From contig CAYYYS010000004.1 of assembly GCA_964476155.1 (NCBI GenBank), forward strand, positions 47,033 to 111,032: a stretch of 64,000 nucleotides of DNA, given 5' to 3'. Under the pieces are notes generated by a model. The model saw only the letters and a list, made by a program, of their open reading frames with translations. It ran no database searches and was not told the DNA's origin. The translations under genes were made by a program, and so were the position numbers. Source of the stretch: JAHIYU01 sp964476155 (GTDB lineage Bacteria; Krumholzibacteriota; Krumholzibacteriia; LZORAL124-64-63). This document shows positions 17,046-25,538 of the stretch, piece after piece. Each line of letters starts with the position of its first letter. The stretch's first letter is position 1.

Positions 17046-18509
17046 TTATTCCGTGACCGCCTTCGTATCGGCCGCCGGTTTCACTTCGTACCCGTAGATG
17101 ATCCCCATCATGAGGAACATCAGCACGTTGATTAAGTCGAAATAGCGATAGTCGATGACCATCCCGCCCACCAGGTAACAAACCATGACGGCACCCATGA
17201 CCGCCATCGAGTCCCTGTTGAACCACTCTCCCTGGGGATTCATTCGCCACTTCTTGACGAAGGCCCTAATCACGAGGAAACCGATGATGAGCAACGGCCC
17301 CATGCTCATGAATCCCTCGTCGGCGGTGCGCCCGATGTAGATGTCGTGGATCACGATCTTGTAGCCGGATTTTTTCGCTACATACCCGTAGAACGGTATG
17401 TTTACGCCTCGGCTGTACTCGGCCATGTAGTACTTGGTGTTGAAATACCCGACGCCGAACATGGGATGATCCGCCACGATCTGCAGACTGTTGGCGATAA
17501 AACGCAACCGCCCCTCGAAGGTGTTCGCGGCACCGAGTCTTTCCTGGAGAAAATCGCTGTTGGCGAGTTGATACATACCGAGAATACCGACCAGGACACC
17601 GAGAACGGCCATCACGCCCAGAATCTTGCGGTAATTGGGTCTCAGCAAGCCGAGCACGAGCAGGGCCGCTGCAGCGGCTATCCAGGGACCGCGCGTATAG
17701 GCGAAGAGGAGCCCCAGCATGCTCAGCCCGAAGGAAAGGATCAAAAGCATCTTCTTGAAACCGCCCTGCATGCGCACCAGAAAGTAGAAGTAGATCAGCA
17801 TCATCATGGCCTGGATCTGTCCGAACATCGGCGGATGCATGAGCGGACCGCGCGAGCGTCCGGGCTGCCAGAGACCGATGCTCGAATCGAGAATCTGCTT
17901 GGGCCAGAGTATGCTGAAAAGCCCCAGATGCTCTACGATCGCCGTGTAGTAGAAGAACACCGATATGAACAGGAACATGTAAAACAGATTGCGGATGTGG
18001 TGCTCTTCGTTCACCACATACTTGCCGTAGAAATACCCGAACATGGGCGCGAGATTGCTAAGCACCCAGGCCGTGAACGCACCGGGCTTCGTGATCAGAA
18101 TCAAAAGAAGGATATACACCGTGTGCGCGAAGATCAGGATATCGACGGTGTAGGGACCGGTCAATTTCTGCCTCTTCATCACCAATTGCAACAGGAAGGA
18201 TATGACGATCCATATGAGCAGGACGCGGTCGATCGTGATGTTGGGCAGACCAGGCATATCCATGTTGACAACGTATCTTAAGCCGGACATGGCCAGGATC
18301 CAGGCGGCCAAGGGTATGGAGAGATTGCTGGCCGACACCTTCAACAAGTATAAGGCGACGAGCAAGGCCACCATGGCGAACAGGAAGAACTCGATGCCAA
18401 GGCGGGTCAGAAAGACGTAAGTGCCCACACTCGACACGACGACGAGCATGAGCACAAGTACGGGATTGTATAGTGGAGACGAGACGACTTTTGACTCAAT
18501 GTCGTTCAT
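17046..18509 (-). CDS. Wzy-like polysaccharide polymerase / O-antigen ligase family protein
   Basis: Polytopic membrane protein of about 487 residues with some eleven hydrophobic segments. A large outer loop between about 300 and 400 contains GRLRFIANSLQIVADHPMFGVGYF, the Wzy_C-type pattern of O-antigen ligases and polymerases, and ends near HDIYIGRTADEGF. It should join lipid-linked repeat units at the outer face of the inner membrane. ATG 18509 (MNDIESKVV) is chosen because it starts just after the stop of the Wzz gene; the open frame continues upstream to 18638 only by overlapping Wzz. Confidence 0.8.
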   Translation of the reverse strand: MNDIESKVVSSPLYNPVLVLMLVVVSSVGTYVFLTRLGIEFFLFAMVALLVALYLLKVSASNLSIPLAAWILAMSGLRYVVNMDMPGLPNITIDRVLLIWIVISFLLQLVMKRQKLTGPYTVDILIFAHTVYILLLILITKPGAFTAWVLSNLAPMFGYFYGKYVVNEEHHIRNLFYMFLFISVFFYYTAIVEHLGLFSILWPKQILDSSIGLWQPGRSRGPLMHPPMFGQIQAMMMLIYFYFLVRMQGGFKKMLLILSFGLSMLGLLFAYTRGPWIAAAAALLVLGLLRPNYRKILGVMAVLGVLVGILGMYQLANSDFLQERLGAANTFEGRLRFIANSLQIVADHPMFGVGYFNTKYYMAEYSRGVNIPFYGYVAKKSGYKIVIHDIYIGRTADEGFMSMGPLLIIGFLVIRAFVKKWRMNPQGEWFNRDSMAVMGAVMVCYLVGGMVIDYRYFDLINVLMFLMMGIIYGYEVKPAADTKAVTE

Positions 18510-18528
18510 GTCCCGGACACTCCACTGA

Positions 18529-19944
18529 TCACGTACCCTCGTTCGATCGATCGGAGGAGATCGCTCCAAGAACGGGTACGTCGAGGGATTGAACCGCCTG
18601 GGCGCGGTCGTAGATGCGGTGATCCTGGTTGTCGACAAACCAGCCGGCGATCAAACCGAGCAGCATCGCCAGAATCGTGGCCATCATCAGGTAGAGGGTC
18701 TTCTTGCTGCCCACCATGGACACCCGGATGGCGGGTTCGTCCAGGGGATAGATGTTGCTGATGCGCATGTCGGCACCGGCCGACAACTTGACCTCCCCAC
18801 GCTTCAATTCCAGGGTTTTCAGAAGTTCAAGCTGCGAACGGATCTGCATGTCGAAGGTCTCGACGCGCCGCTGGATGTCGGGATAGCCCTCCAGTTCCGC
18901 CTCCTGTTCCAGTATGGCGTTCATGAGCGCCTGTTCCCGGCCGGACAACTCGTCGATCCGGATCTCGATGTCGCGCATGAAGTTCGTCCGTTCTCGATCC
19001 AATTCCTTCCATATCTCCGCGAGCTGACGCTCCTTCACGACGATATAGTTGGAGTCTTCTTTGTATTGGCTGCGTGCGTCGGCGAGCTTTGTGACGAGCT
19101 TGTCCGCGCGAATCTTCAGGGTATTAAAGAACGAACTCTGCCCATTATCGGTGGACGGAATATACGTGGGATCGTCCAGGAGGGCTTTCTCAATGCCGCT
19201 CAGTCGCACTTCGAGCGCCTTCCGATCCGACCGGTAGCGGAGCATGTCGGTTTCCAGGGCCTGGATCTGCCCAACAGCCGCCGTAAGGTTGCCGGTGATG
19301 GACTGCATGCCGGCAGCGTTCACGATCGCCGCACGGCGAATGAGCAGACTGTCGATTTCTACGTGCAGATTGTCGATCTGATCGGAGTAGTATTCGACCG
19401 CAGGCATGTTCTGCAGAGACTTTATGCTGAATGCTATGTATGCGGTGCTGATGTTCTTCACCACCATAAGGGCATATTCGGGGCTTATGTGCGAGTAGGT
19501 GATGTTGAGAATGTTCGATTCGCCAACCTGGAGGCATTCCACGTTGTTGACCACGGAGGCCTTGATTTCTCCAATTGACTCGAACTGGGGGAATCCGGGA
19601 GCTTCGGGGACGTGGACCTTCAGGCTGTCGAAGATCGCCTCTGCCGCCAACTTGGCCACGGGGAGACTCATGACGACCTGGGCCGCCGAACTCATCTCCA
19701 GGTCCCAGTTGGTAGCCGCGCGGCTGAACTCCGGGGTCTCGGGCTGCCGCCCCACGAGCATGAGCCGGGTACCGGCCGTCGATTGCTCGGTGGAGCGCAG
19801 GGTGACCATGGCCGAGACCAGGAAAATCGGCAAGGCGATACCCAGAATGATCCAGCGACGACGGATTATCATGGACAGCATGGATTTCAATTCGAAATCG
19901 CCGCTTCCCGTCACCGCTTCATGCCTTATAGTGGAATCCTGCAT
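18529..19944 (-). CDS. Wzz/GumC-type polysaccharide chain-length determinant
   Basis: 471 residues with the classical layout: a first membrane helix at about 28-50 (RRRWIILGIALPIFLVSAMV), a long periplasmic part with coiled coil (about 190-380), and a second membrane helix at about 427-449 (LMMATILAMLLGLIAGWFV). The proline-rich motif before the second helix appears as IYPLDEPAIRVS. There is no C-terminal kinase domain; the kinase-like partner is the separate gene at 20905. Controls polymer length together with Wzy and couples to the outer-membrane export protein. The ATG follows the Wza stop by 18 bases. Confidence 0.88.
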   Translation of the reverse strand: MQDSTIRHEAVTGSGDFELKSMLSMIIRRRWIILGIALPIFLVSAMVTLRSTEQSTAGTRLMLVGRQPETPEFSRAATNWDLEMSSAAQVVMSLPVAKLAAEAIFDSLKVHVPEAPGFPQFESIGEIKASVVNNVECLQVGESNILNITYSHISPEYALMVVKNISTAYIAFSIKSLQNMPAVEYYSDQIDNLHVEIDSLLIRRAAIVNAAGMQSITGNLTAAVGQIQALETDMLRYRSDRKALEVRLSGIEKALLDDPTYIPSTDNGQSSFFNTLKIRADKLVTKLADARSQYKEDSNYIVVKERQLAEIWKELDRERTNFMRDIEIRIDELSGREQALMNAILEQEAELEGYPDIQRRVETFDMQIRSQLELLKTLELKRGEVKLSAGADMRISNIYPLDEPAIRVSMVGSKKTLYLMMATILAMLLGLIAGWFVDNQDHRIYDRAQAVQSLDVPVLGAISSDRSNEGT

Positions 19945-19962
19945 CGCCGTAGCGACCCCTTT

Positions 19963-20778
19963 CTATTGCCCCATGATCGTAACCTTCTCAAGATTCATCA
20001 CGGCGTAGATGTCCCAGAACAGATCGGACACCGACAAGACCGTGCTGAGTATCGTTCTCCTGAAGTAGGTGAGGTCGCCGATCGCCGATCGCGGTACGTA
20101 GATGACGTCGTAGGGCTGTATATCCAACAATTCGGGCGACATGAACGCCCGCTGCTCCAAATGCGAGAGATCCATGTGCCGATAGACAAAGCCCGCGGGC
20201 GTGACCCTCATGAGCAGAACTTCGCTCGTCGCCGCATCCTCGTGGAAGCCGCCGGCGATGGCTATGGCATGGATCAGACTGGTCGTCTCGGCGGATAGCT
20301 GGTAATATCCGGGTTTGTTGACTTCACCCAGCACATAGACCCCGATGGTGCCGAATTCAGACAGCAGAACCGACAGGTCGGGGTCGAGATACTCGCGCCC
20401 AAAAAACTCGGTGAGGGTGCTGTCGATCTGGGAGACCGTGAGGCCGGATACGACAACGCTGTCGATCTCGGGCATCGTTATACGGCCATCGGGCAGGATC
20501 TGGACATTATCCAGGTTCATCTCCGTATGGTACTTGAACCTGACGCTCAGCTTGTCCCTGACCCTGACGCGGTATTCGGCGGTCTTGGCCGCCTCCCAGG
20601 CAGCCTGCTCCTCGGGCGTGAAGGACTGGACTTCGGTGACCACCGGCTTGGGGCCTTCCGACGATGCGCATCCGCCGAACGCCAGCAGGCCCAGGGCGTA
20701 CAGGACAACGAGCGACCACAGCACGAACAATCGCCCGTGCCCATGAGAAGCCGCGAAATGTCTGGTAATCCTGGTCAA
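19963..20778 (-). CDS. Wza/GumB-type polysaccharide export lipoprotein
   Basis: Outer-membrane export protein with the SLBB/poly_export core: YRVRVRDKLSVRFKYHTEMN, then ILPDGRITMPEIDSVVVSGLT, and the second block GVYVLGEVNKPGYYQL with LIHAIAIAGGF. A TTG start at 20778 is chosen because AAGGAGG stands nine bases before it. It gives 271 residues with a signal sequence ending LALGLLAFGGC-like (lipobox Cys near residue 36). The ATG at 20904 touching the previous stop is open in frame, but would add 42 Arg-rich residues with no counterpart in the family. Probably lipid-anchored in the outer membrane. Confidence 0.88.
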   Translation of the reverse strand: MTRITRHFAASHGHGRLFVLWSLVVLYALGLLAFGGCASSEGPKPVVTEVQSFTPEEQAAWEAAKTAEYRVRVRDKLSVRFKYHTEMNLDNVQILPDGRITMPEIDSVVVSGLTVSQIDSTLTEFFGREYLDPDLSVLLSEFGTIGVYVLGEVNKPGYYQLSAETTSLIHAIAIAGGFHEDAATSEVLLMRVTPAGFVYRHMDLSHLEQRAFMSPELLDIQPYDVIYVPRSAIGDLTYFRRTILSTVLSVSDLFWDIYAVMNLEKVTIMGQ

Positions 20779-20904
20779 GACCGCATGCCTCCTTGCTGCG
20801 TTGTCGGTGGGACGCGCGTCCGTCAGCCGTATTCCCGATCGTCGCCCATTATGGTCCCGGTTCCCCGCCGCTACAAGCCTCAAGATGGCCTGGCGGCGCC
20901 CCAT

Positions 20905-21627
20905 CTACACACCCGTGAATCGACGATACAAAAAGCCGGGAATGTCGAACCGCCTCCGATTGAGAACGGTTCCCAGCACGGAAACACCCTGCGCCCGTAC
21001 ATCATCGATATTGTTCTTCACGATCTCATGCTTGAGCTTGCGCGTTTCCACGACAACCACCAGGCCGATCGTGGGTTTAGCGAGATGCCCCACGTTGATG
21101 GACTTAGTAATGGGCGGCGCGTCGATGATGACGAAGGCGAACTGTTGGGTCAGCCGCTTGAGCAGATCCGGATAACGGGCGCTCAACAGGACATCCGTCT
21201 GCTTCATGGGCCGGCTCCCGTTGGGAATCACGGCCATCTGGCCTGCGCTCTGCAGCTTGTCCGTAAGCTGCGGATCCAGCAGAAGGCTGCGGAAATCGAC
21301 AGGAGCGTCTATGGGTTTCTCCAGTGGCGACACGAAATTGGCGTCGATCCAGGCCACCCGCAGATCCAGCATGATCGACAGGTGCCGCGCGACGTTGAAT
21401 GACACGTAGCTGTTGCCCTCGCCCTTGATGGACGATGCGAAGGTGACCGCCACGCCCGTCTCGCCGTCGTACATGGAAATCAGGGTGTTGGCCAAACGCT
21501 CGAATTCTACCATCTGGTTGCCGGGAGGCTTGGGAAACAGGTCCCCGCAGTCCAGGGTCTTGAGCTTGAACTCGAGGTCCAGGTTCGATCCCGACTTTCT
21601 GCGCATCGCCGACATGATCTTGCTCAA
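20905..21627 (-). CDS. CpsD/CapB-like tyrosine kinase homologue with altered P-loop
   Basis: 240-residue cytoplasmic protein of the BY-kinase fold. VTFASSIKGEGNSYVSFNVA (62-81) is the Walker A region, VAWIDANF (91-98) the Walker A' and FAFVIIDAPPI the Walker B. The P-loop reads GEG-Asn-Ser where kinases have GEG-Lys-Ser/Thr, so Asn72 replaces the phosphate-binding Lys. The C-terminus (RRFTGV) has no tyrosine cluster. It may therefore be a non-catalytic partner that regulates Wzz. TTG 21627 has AGGAAG eight bases upstream; ATG 21615 is the alternative. First gene after the promoter at 21855-21883. Confidence 0.8.
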   Translation of the reverse strand: MSKIMSAMRRKSGSNLDLEFKLKTLDCGDLFPKPPGNQMVEFERLANTLISMYDGETGVAVTFASSIKGEGNSYVSFNVARHLSIMLDLRVAWIDANFVSPLEKPIDAPVDFRSLLLDPQLTDKLQSAGQMAVIPNGSRPMKQTDVLLSARYPDLLKRLTQQFAFVIIDAPPITKSINVGHLAKPTIGLVVVVETRKLKHEIVKNNIDDVRAQGVSVLGTVLNRRRFDIPGFLYRRFTGV

Positions 21628-21939
21628 AACCGTGACTTCCTCGCTGGGGTCCTTCGGACCCTTTTCCGCACGCGGTGTTGCCTCCGGTGCGTGCTGCTAC
21701 ATTGGTGCTGGACGGGGCTGAAGTCCCCGGACCATCACATCATCCTCGCTATCTCCATACGATCGACTGTAAACCGATGTACTTTAACAAGGAATCGCGT
21801 TCGGCTCCCGAGTCGGAGAGGTTGAATAGGAATATCATCCCCCAGTAGAAACAAACCATACGATCGGTCTGCACGCGTGTCAACTCGATGAAAGCCTCAA
21901 TCGCACAAACTGTTCAACATATCCATGACTTCGTTGGCG
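21628..21939. other. 312-base intergenic leader before the polysaccharide operon
   Basis: No gene is seen here. On the minus strand it holds a good sigma-70 promoter (listed separately). It also has a direct repeat CCATACGATCG at 21755-21765 and 21856-21866 (plus-strand reading), the second copy covering the -10 box. A small hairpin GGGTCC-TTC-GGACCC lies at 21647-21661, about 20 bases ahead of the CpsD-like start. If transcription starts at the listed promoter, the leader RNA is roughly 220 bases, long enough for regulation. Confidence 0.5.
21855..21883 (-). promoter_or_regulatory. Sigma-70-type promoter of the polysaccharide assembly operon
   Basis: On the minus strand TTGACA (21883-21878) is followed after exactly 17 bases by TATGGT (21860-21855). 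This is a perfect -35 box, the ideal spacer and a good -10 box. It points to the CpsD-like gene, first of the assembly genes. The -10 box lies inside the repeated CCATACGATCG word, which suggests a regulator site overlapping the promoter. Confidence 0.55.
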
Positions 21940-23058
21940 TCATGTCCGCGTCGATGTACCAGCCCGATCACTCAAGTAGTCCAGCAACACGGCGGCTATC
22001 CGTTCGCCGGTATTCCCATCCCAAAGCTCAGGCACGCGGCCCGTCTTCCATTCGCCCGCAATGATCCGCGCCATCTGCCCCGGCAGCGTGTCCAGGGTTG
22101 CCAGTTCGTTGGTGCCCACGTCGATCGTTATGGGCCGCTCGGTGTTGGGACGCAAGGTGAGACAGGGTACCCCGAGGTAGGTGGTCTCTTCCTGAATCCC
22201 ACCCGAGTCGGTTAGCAGGAAACGGGCATGCATCGTCAGATTGAGAAAATCGTCGTAGCCCATGGGATCGGTGAGAATTACCTGCGAGCCCTCCTCGGAG
22301 AAACGATCGGTAAGTCCGGCGGCTGCCATCACCTTGCGTGTGCGGGGATGAACCGGGAACACCAGCGGCATGCCCACGCCGTCCAGTCCGTCACATAGCC
22401 GGCGCAGGGATTCGGGATCGTCGACATTGGCCGGCCGATGCAGGGTGACCAGCCCATAATCATGGGGGGCCAACCCAAATTCGGTGTATTTCGCGCGGTT
22501 GCGGGCCTTCTCGATTGCGTTGACCAGGCTGTCGATCATGATGTTGCCTACCAGCTCGACCCGTTCCCGCGCAACGCCCTCGGCAAACAGGTTTTCATCC
22601 GCGTCCTGTGAAGGAGTGAAAAGGAGATCGGCGATCGAGTCGGTCAGGATGCGGTTGACCTCTTCGGGCATGGTCCAGTCCCGACTGCGTAATCCCGCCT
22701 CTACATGCGCCACGGGTATGCAGAGCTTCTTGGCGGTGATGGTGGCGGCCATGGTCGCGTTCACGTCGCCCACCACGAGAACCAGGTCCGGTTGCTCCTT
22801 CGTGCAGATCTTATCGAACTTAAGCATGACGCCAGCTGTCTGCTCGGCGTGGCTGCCGCTGCCCACGCCCAGGTGGATGTCCGGGCGTGGCAGGTCCAGG
22901 TCGGCGAAAAAAACGTCTGACATATTCTTGTCGTAGTGCTGTCCCGTGTGGACAAGGACGGGCTCAAGCCTGTCCAGCTTCACCAACGCCCTCCAGATGG
23001 GTGCGATCTTCATGAAGTTGGGGCGGGCCGCTGCGATGAGCATGATCTTGAATGGCAT
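21940..23058 (-). CDS. wecB: UDP-N-acetylglucosamine 2-epimerase (non-hydrolysing)
   Basis: 372 residues from ATG 23058, the normal family length; the open frame extends to 23136 only by running into the upstream gene. Family marks: IMLIAAARPNFMKIAPI (N-terminal Rossmann loop), HTGQHYDKNMSD, LVLVVGDVNAT, HVEAGLRS, the LHRPANVD block, and TDSGGIQEE in the UDP-binding half. Converts UDP-GlcNAc to UDP-ManNAc for the polysaccharide made by this cluster. The stop of the preceding glycosyltransferase lies one base before the ATG, so the pair is coupled. Some enzymes of this family act on other UDP-sugars. Confidence 0.88.
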   Translation of the reverse strand: MPFKIMLIAAARPNFMKIAPIWRALVKLDRLEPVLVHTGQHYDKNMSDVFFADLDLPRPDIHLGVGSGSHAEQTAGVMLKFDKICTKEQPDLVLVVGDVNATMAATITAKKLCIPVAHVEAGLRSRDWTMPEEVNRILTDSIADLLFTPSQDADENLFAEGVARERVELVGNIMIDSLVNAIEKARNRAKYTEFGLAPHDYGLVTLHRPANVDDPESLRRLCDGLDGVGMPLVFPVHPRTRKVMAAAGLTDRFSEEGSQVILTDPMGYDDFLNLTMHARFLLTDSGGIQEETTYLGVPCLTLRPNTERPITIDVGTNELATLDTLPGQMARIIAGEWKTGRVPELWDGNTGERIAAVLLDYLSDRAGTSTRT

Positions 23059-23059
23059 G

Positions 23060-24190
23060 TCAGTCTTTCCTGGCCTGGAGGCTACGGTACATGTCCACCA
23101 GGTTGGTTTCCTGGGTGGCCCAATTGAACCGCTCACGGGACAGGCGAAGAGCGGTCTCCCGCATGTCGGCCAACTTGTCGCGGTTCTCGGTCAATTCTCG
23201 AAGGCCGGTGGCGATGGCGTCTATGTTCTCGGCGTTCACGGTCAAGGCCGCACCAGGCTCGCCGAATTCCGCCACGAAGGCCTCAATATCGCTGCTGAGT
23301 ACGGCCATGCCGGCGGCCAGGTACTCGTACATCTTGTTGGTGCTGCAGTAGCGGATCGAGACATGATTCTGCGGATTCGTCAACAGGTTCACGGCTACGT
23401 CATACTTCGCCACGTTGGCCATGACCTCGTCCGGTCTCACCAGGGGCAACCAGTGAACCCGGTCTTCGAGACGATGCTTGGATGTGAGGGTGCGCATGAC
23501 CTGGCCGCCGTCTCGGTAGCCGAAAGCCATCAGGTAGAGATCAACACCGGGCACTTCGACCATCGCGGGCAACAGGAGATCCAGCCGATTGCTGAGCAGG
23601 TCGAAGCCGCCGCTGAAAATCAAGCGCAGGGTATCGGTCGATTCAGGCGGCGGATACTGGACATCGGAATCGACAATCGGATAATTGGATACCAGCGTGA
23701 AATGCTCCTGCGGAATACCGAATCTTTCCGAGCAGACCCGTATGCGCCCTGGCGAAACGTTGATGATCGCATCCGCATGGTGGATGTACGTCTCTTCCAG
23801 CACCCGTGACGGCCGACCGTGCTCCCACTGAACCTCATGGGCATCGTAAATGAACCATTTGCCGCGCAGACGACTGGACAAATGCATCCCGAACAGGAAC
23901 ATTGTATTGTGACCATGATAGAATTGGGCTCTGGTCAGCAGGATGATCAGATTGATGATCGCGATGTTCACAACCATGGACATGGTGCGCAGGGTACGGT
24001 GCTGCCGTGAAAAGATCGGCAAGGTGTGAAGTTTAAAAGGGAAATGGACATCAGTAGGCGCCTGCAGCGTGCTGCGGAACCCGTAGACGGTAACCTCATA
24101 GCCGGCCTCGACGAGCGTCGCCGCTTCCTTCTGGACGCGGTAATCATGATAGATATCGGTCGCCTCGGCCATGACCACTTTGGATGCCAT
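23060..24190 (-). CDS. GT4-family glycosyltransferase
   Basis: 376 residues from ATG 24190, which has AAGGA seven bases upstream; the frame remains open to 24259 without a better start. N-terminal domain: ATDIYHDYRVQKEAATLVEAGYEV, then FYHGHNTMFLFG and IYDAHEVQWEHG (the DAHE motif of GT4 enzymes). Donor domain: LRLIFSGGFDLLSNRLDLLL, then EYLAAGMAVLSSDIEAFVAEF, equivalent to the EX7E region. A hydrophobic stretch near 85-103 (VVNIAIINLIILLTRA) may dock on the membrane. Coupled to the epimerase, so it may use the ManNAc-type donor; this is inference. Confidence 0.85.
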   Translation of the reverse strand: MASKVVMAEATDIYHDYRVQKEAATLVEAGYEVTVYGFRSTLQAPTDVHFPFKLHTLPIFSRQHRTLRTMSMVVNIAIINLIILLTRAQFYHGHNTMFLFGMHLSSRLRGKWFIYDAHEVQWEHGRPSRVLEETYIHHADAIINVSPGRIRVCSERFGIPQEHFTLVSNYPIVDSDVQYPPPESTDTLRLIFSGGFDLLSNRLDLLLPAMVEVPGVDLYLMAFGYRDGGQVMRTLTSKHRLEDRVHWLPLVRPDEVMANVAKYDVAVNLLTNPQNHVSIRYCSTNKMYEYLAAGMAVLSSDIEAFVAEFGEPGAALTVNAENIDAIATGLRELTENRDKLADMRETALRLSRERFNWATQETNLVDMYRSLQARKD

Positions 24191-24422
24191 GAACACGTCC
24201 TTCTCTTGTAAACCGGGTAATGGAAAGACACGAGATCCATAACCCGTTATGAACCGCAAATCGTCGGAATCGCTCTACCGACAAGTTAAAAAGGTCGATA
24301 TCGAACGGACAAGAAGAAAAACAAGACCTGATGTCGTATGAACTAACTGTGCGGAGCAGATGACTGTGCTATCCTCGATCCACAACAGTGAAGGAAGATC
24401 TCACCTGGGAGTCGAACTGCTG

Positions 24423-25418
24423 ATGCGTACAATCCACCGATCCATCTCGATGATTATCGTCTCTTGTCTCGTCACCATTAGCATTTACACGACAGTGTCG
24501 GCCACCCCCCTCCCCTTCGCCGTCCCCAAGGACGCCCCCGAACCCGATCGCCCCGCGTTCCGCGCCGAGCGTGGCGCCGTACCCGATTGCACCACCGCCC
24601 CCACCCTGACAATCACCCCGACCTACACCGACACCCTCTCCGGCGACACCACCGCCGCCCCCTCCCTGGTCGACGGCTACGACTGCGTCGCCTGGCAGGA
24701 AACCGGCCCCGAAGCCGTCTACCTGCTCGATGTGGTTCAGGACCTGAACCTACACGTCCGCCTGGACACCGACGTCGACCTGGACCTCTTCCTGCTCACC
24801 GACTGCGACAGCGATTCCTGCGCGGCCTGGCATGCGAGCGAATTCCTGGTGTCCCTGCCCGCGCGTGACGATCCCTACGTGCTCGTGGTGGATGGATACA
24901 TGGGCGCCGAAGGTCCCTTCGATCTACAGTTGATGGGCTACGGCGCCGGACCGGGCGACGATGTCTGCGCCAGCGCGACACCGGTCGGCTGTAGCGAGTC
25001 TCCCCTCGACTATCCAGGCAACCTCTACGAGCTGCCCAACCGCCTGCTCAGCGACGACTGCGCCTCCTTCCTGGAATGGGGCGGTGAGCAGTGGTTCGCC
25101 GTCACCTTGACCGACAGCGCCTCCGTCACGGCTGCAATCTCGGAGCATCTCTTCGACGCCGCCCTCTGGCTCTATGACGATTGCGGCGACGATGCCGAAT
25201 GCGTAGCCTTTGCCGACGAGGACAGCGCCGAGGAGACCGAAACGATCAGCTTCCGAAACCTCAGCGGCGTCACGCACACCTATTATCTGGCCGTGGACGC
25301 TTTCCGGGAGATCGAGAGTCTGAGCAGCGGCAGCTTTGTCCTGACCTTTACCTGCACCGGCCAGTTCGTGGCGAATGAGCGGAAGTCGTTGGGCGATATG
25401 AAAGCCATGTTCCGCTGA
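24423..25418 (+). CDS. Secreted acidic protein with two PPC-like domains and a C-terminal tag
   Basis: From ATG 24423 (MRTIHRS) the protein has 331 residues with a signal peptide ending near TTVSA; GGGAG stands 11 bases upstream. Two beta-rich segments follow, each with Cys pairs and PPC-like strands (LHVRLDTDVDLDLFLL and AAISEHLFDAALWLY), the pattern of bacterial pre-peptidase C-terminal domains. No enzyme motif is seen. The last 14 residues, NERKSLGDMKAMFR, hang after the final strand and match in pattern the end of the remnant at 40563-40709. Divergent from the polysaccharide genes. Probably secreted; function unknown. Confidence 0.75.
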   Translation: MRTIHRSISMIIVSCLVTISIYTTVSATPLPFAVPKDAPEPDRPAFRAERGAVPDCTTAPTLTITPTYTDTLSGDTTAAPSLVDGYDCVAWQETGPEAVYLLDVVQDLNLHVRLDTDVDLDLFLLTDCDSDSCAAWHASEFLVSLPARDDPYVLVVDGYMGAEGPFDLQLMGYGAGPGDDVCASATPVGCSESPLDYPGNLYELPNRLLSDDCASFLEWGGEQWFAVTLTDSASVTAAISEHLFDAALWLYDDCGDDAECVAFADEDSAEETETISFRNLSGVTHTYYLAVDAFREIESLSSGSFVLTFTCTGQFVANERKSLGDMKAMFR

Positions 25419-25442
25419 CATCCTGATATCGAAACACCGAAA

Positions 25443-25465
25443 GCCGGGACCAGCCCCGGCGTCTT
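25443..25465 (+). terminator. Hairpin after the PPC-like gene
   Basis: GCCGGG (25443-25448) pairs with CCCGGC (25455-25460) around a six-base loop and is followed by GTCTT. The T-tract is weak, so termination may be incomplete. Confidence 0.4.
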
Positions 25466-25538
25466 GAACTTCTGCCCACGGACCTGTACTGTAGGTTGTT
25501 CAACATCACAACCCCAGGGCCGGAAGGGATGGAGCCAG

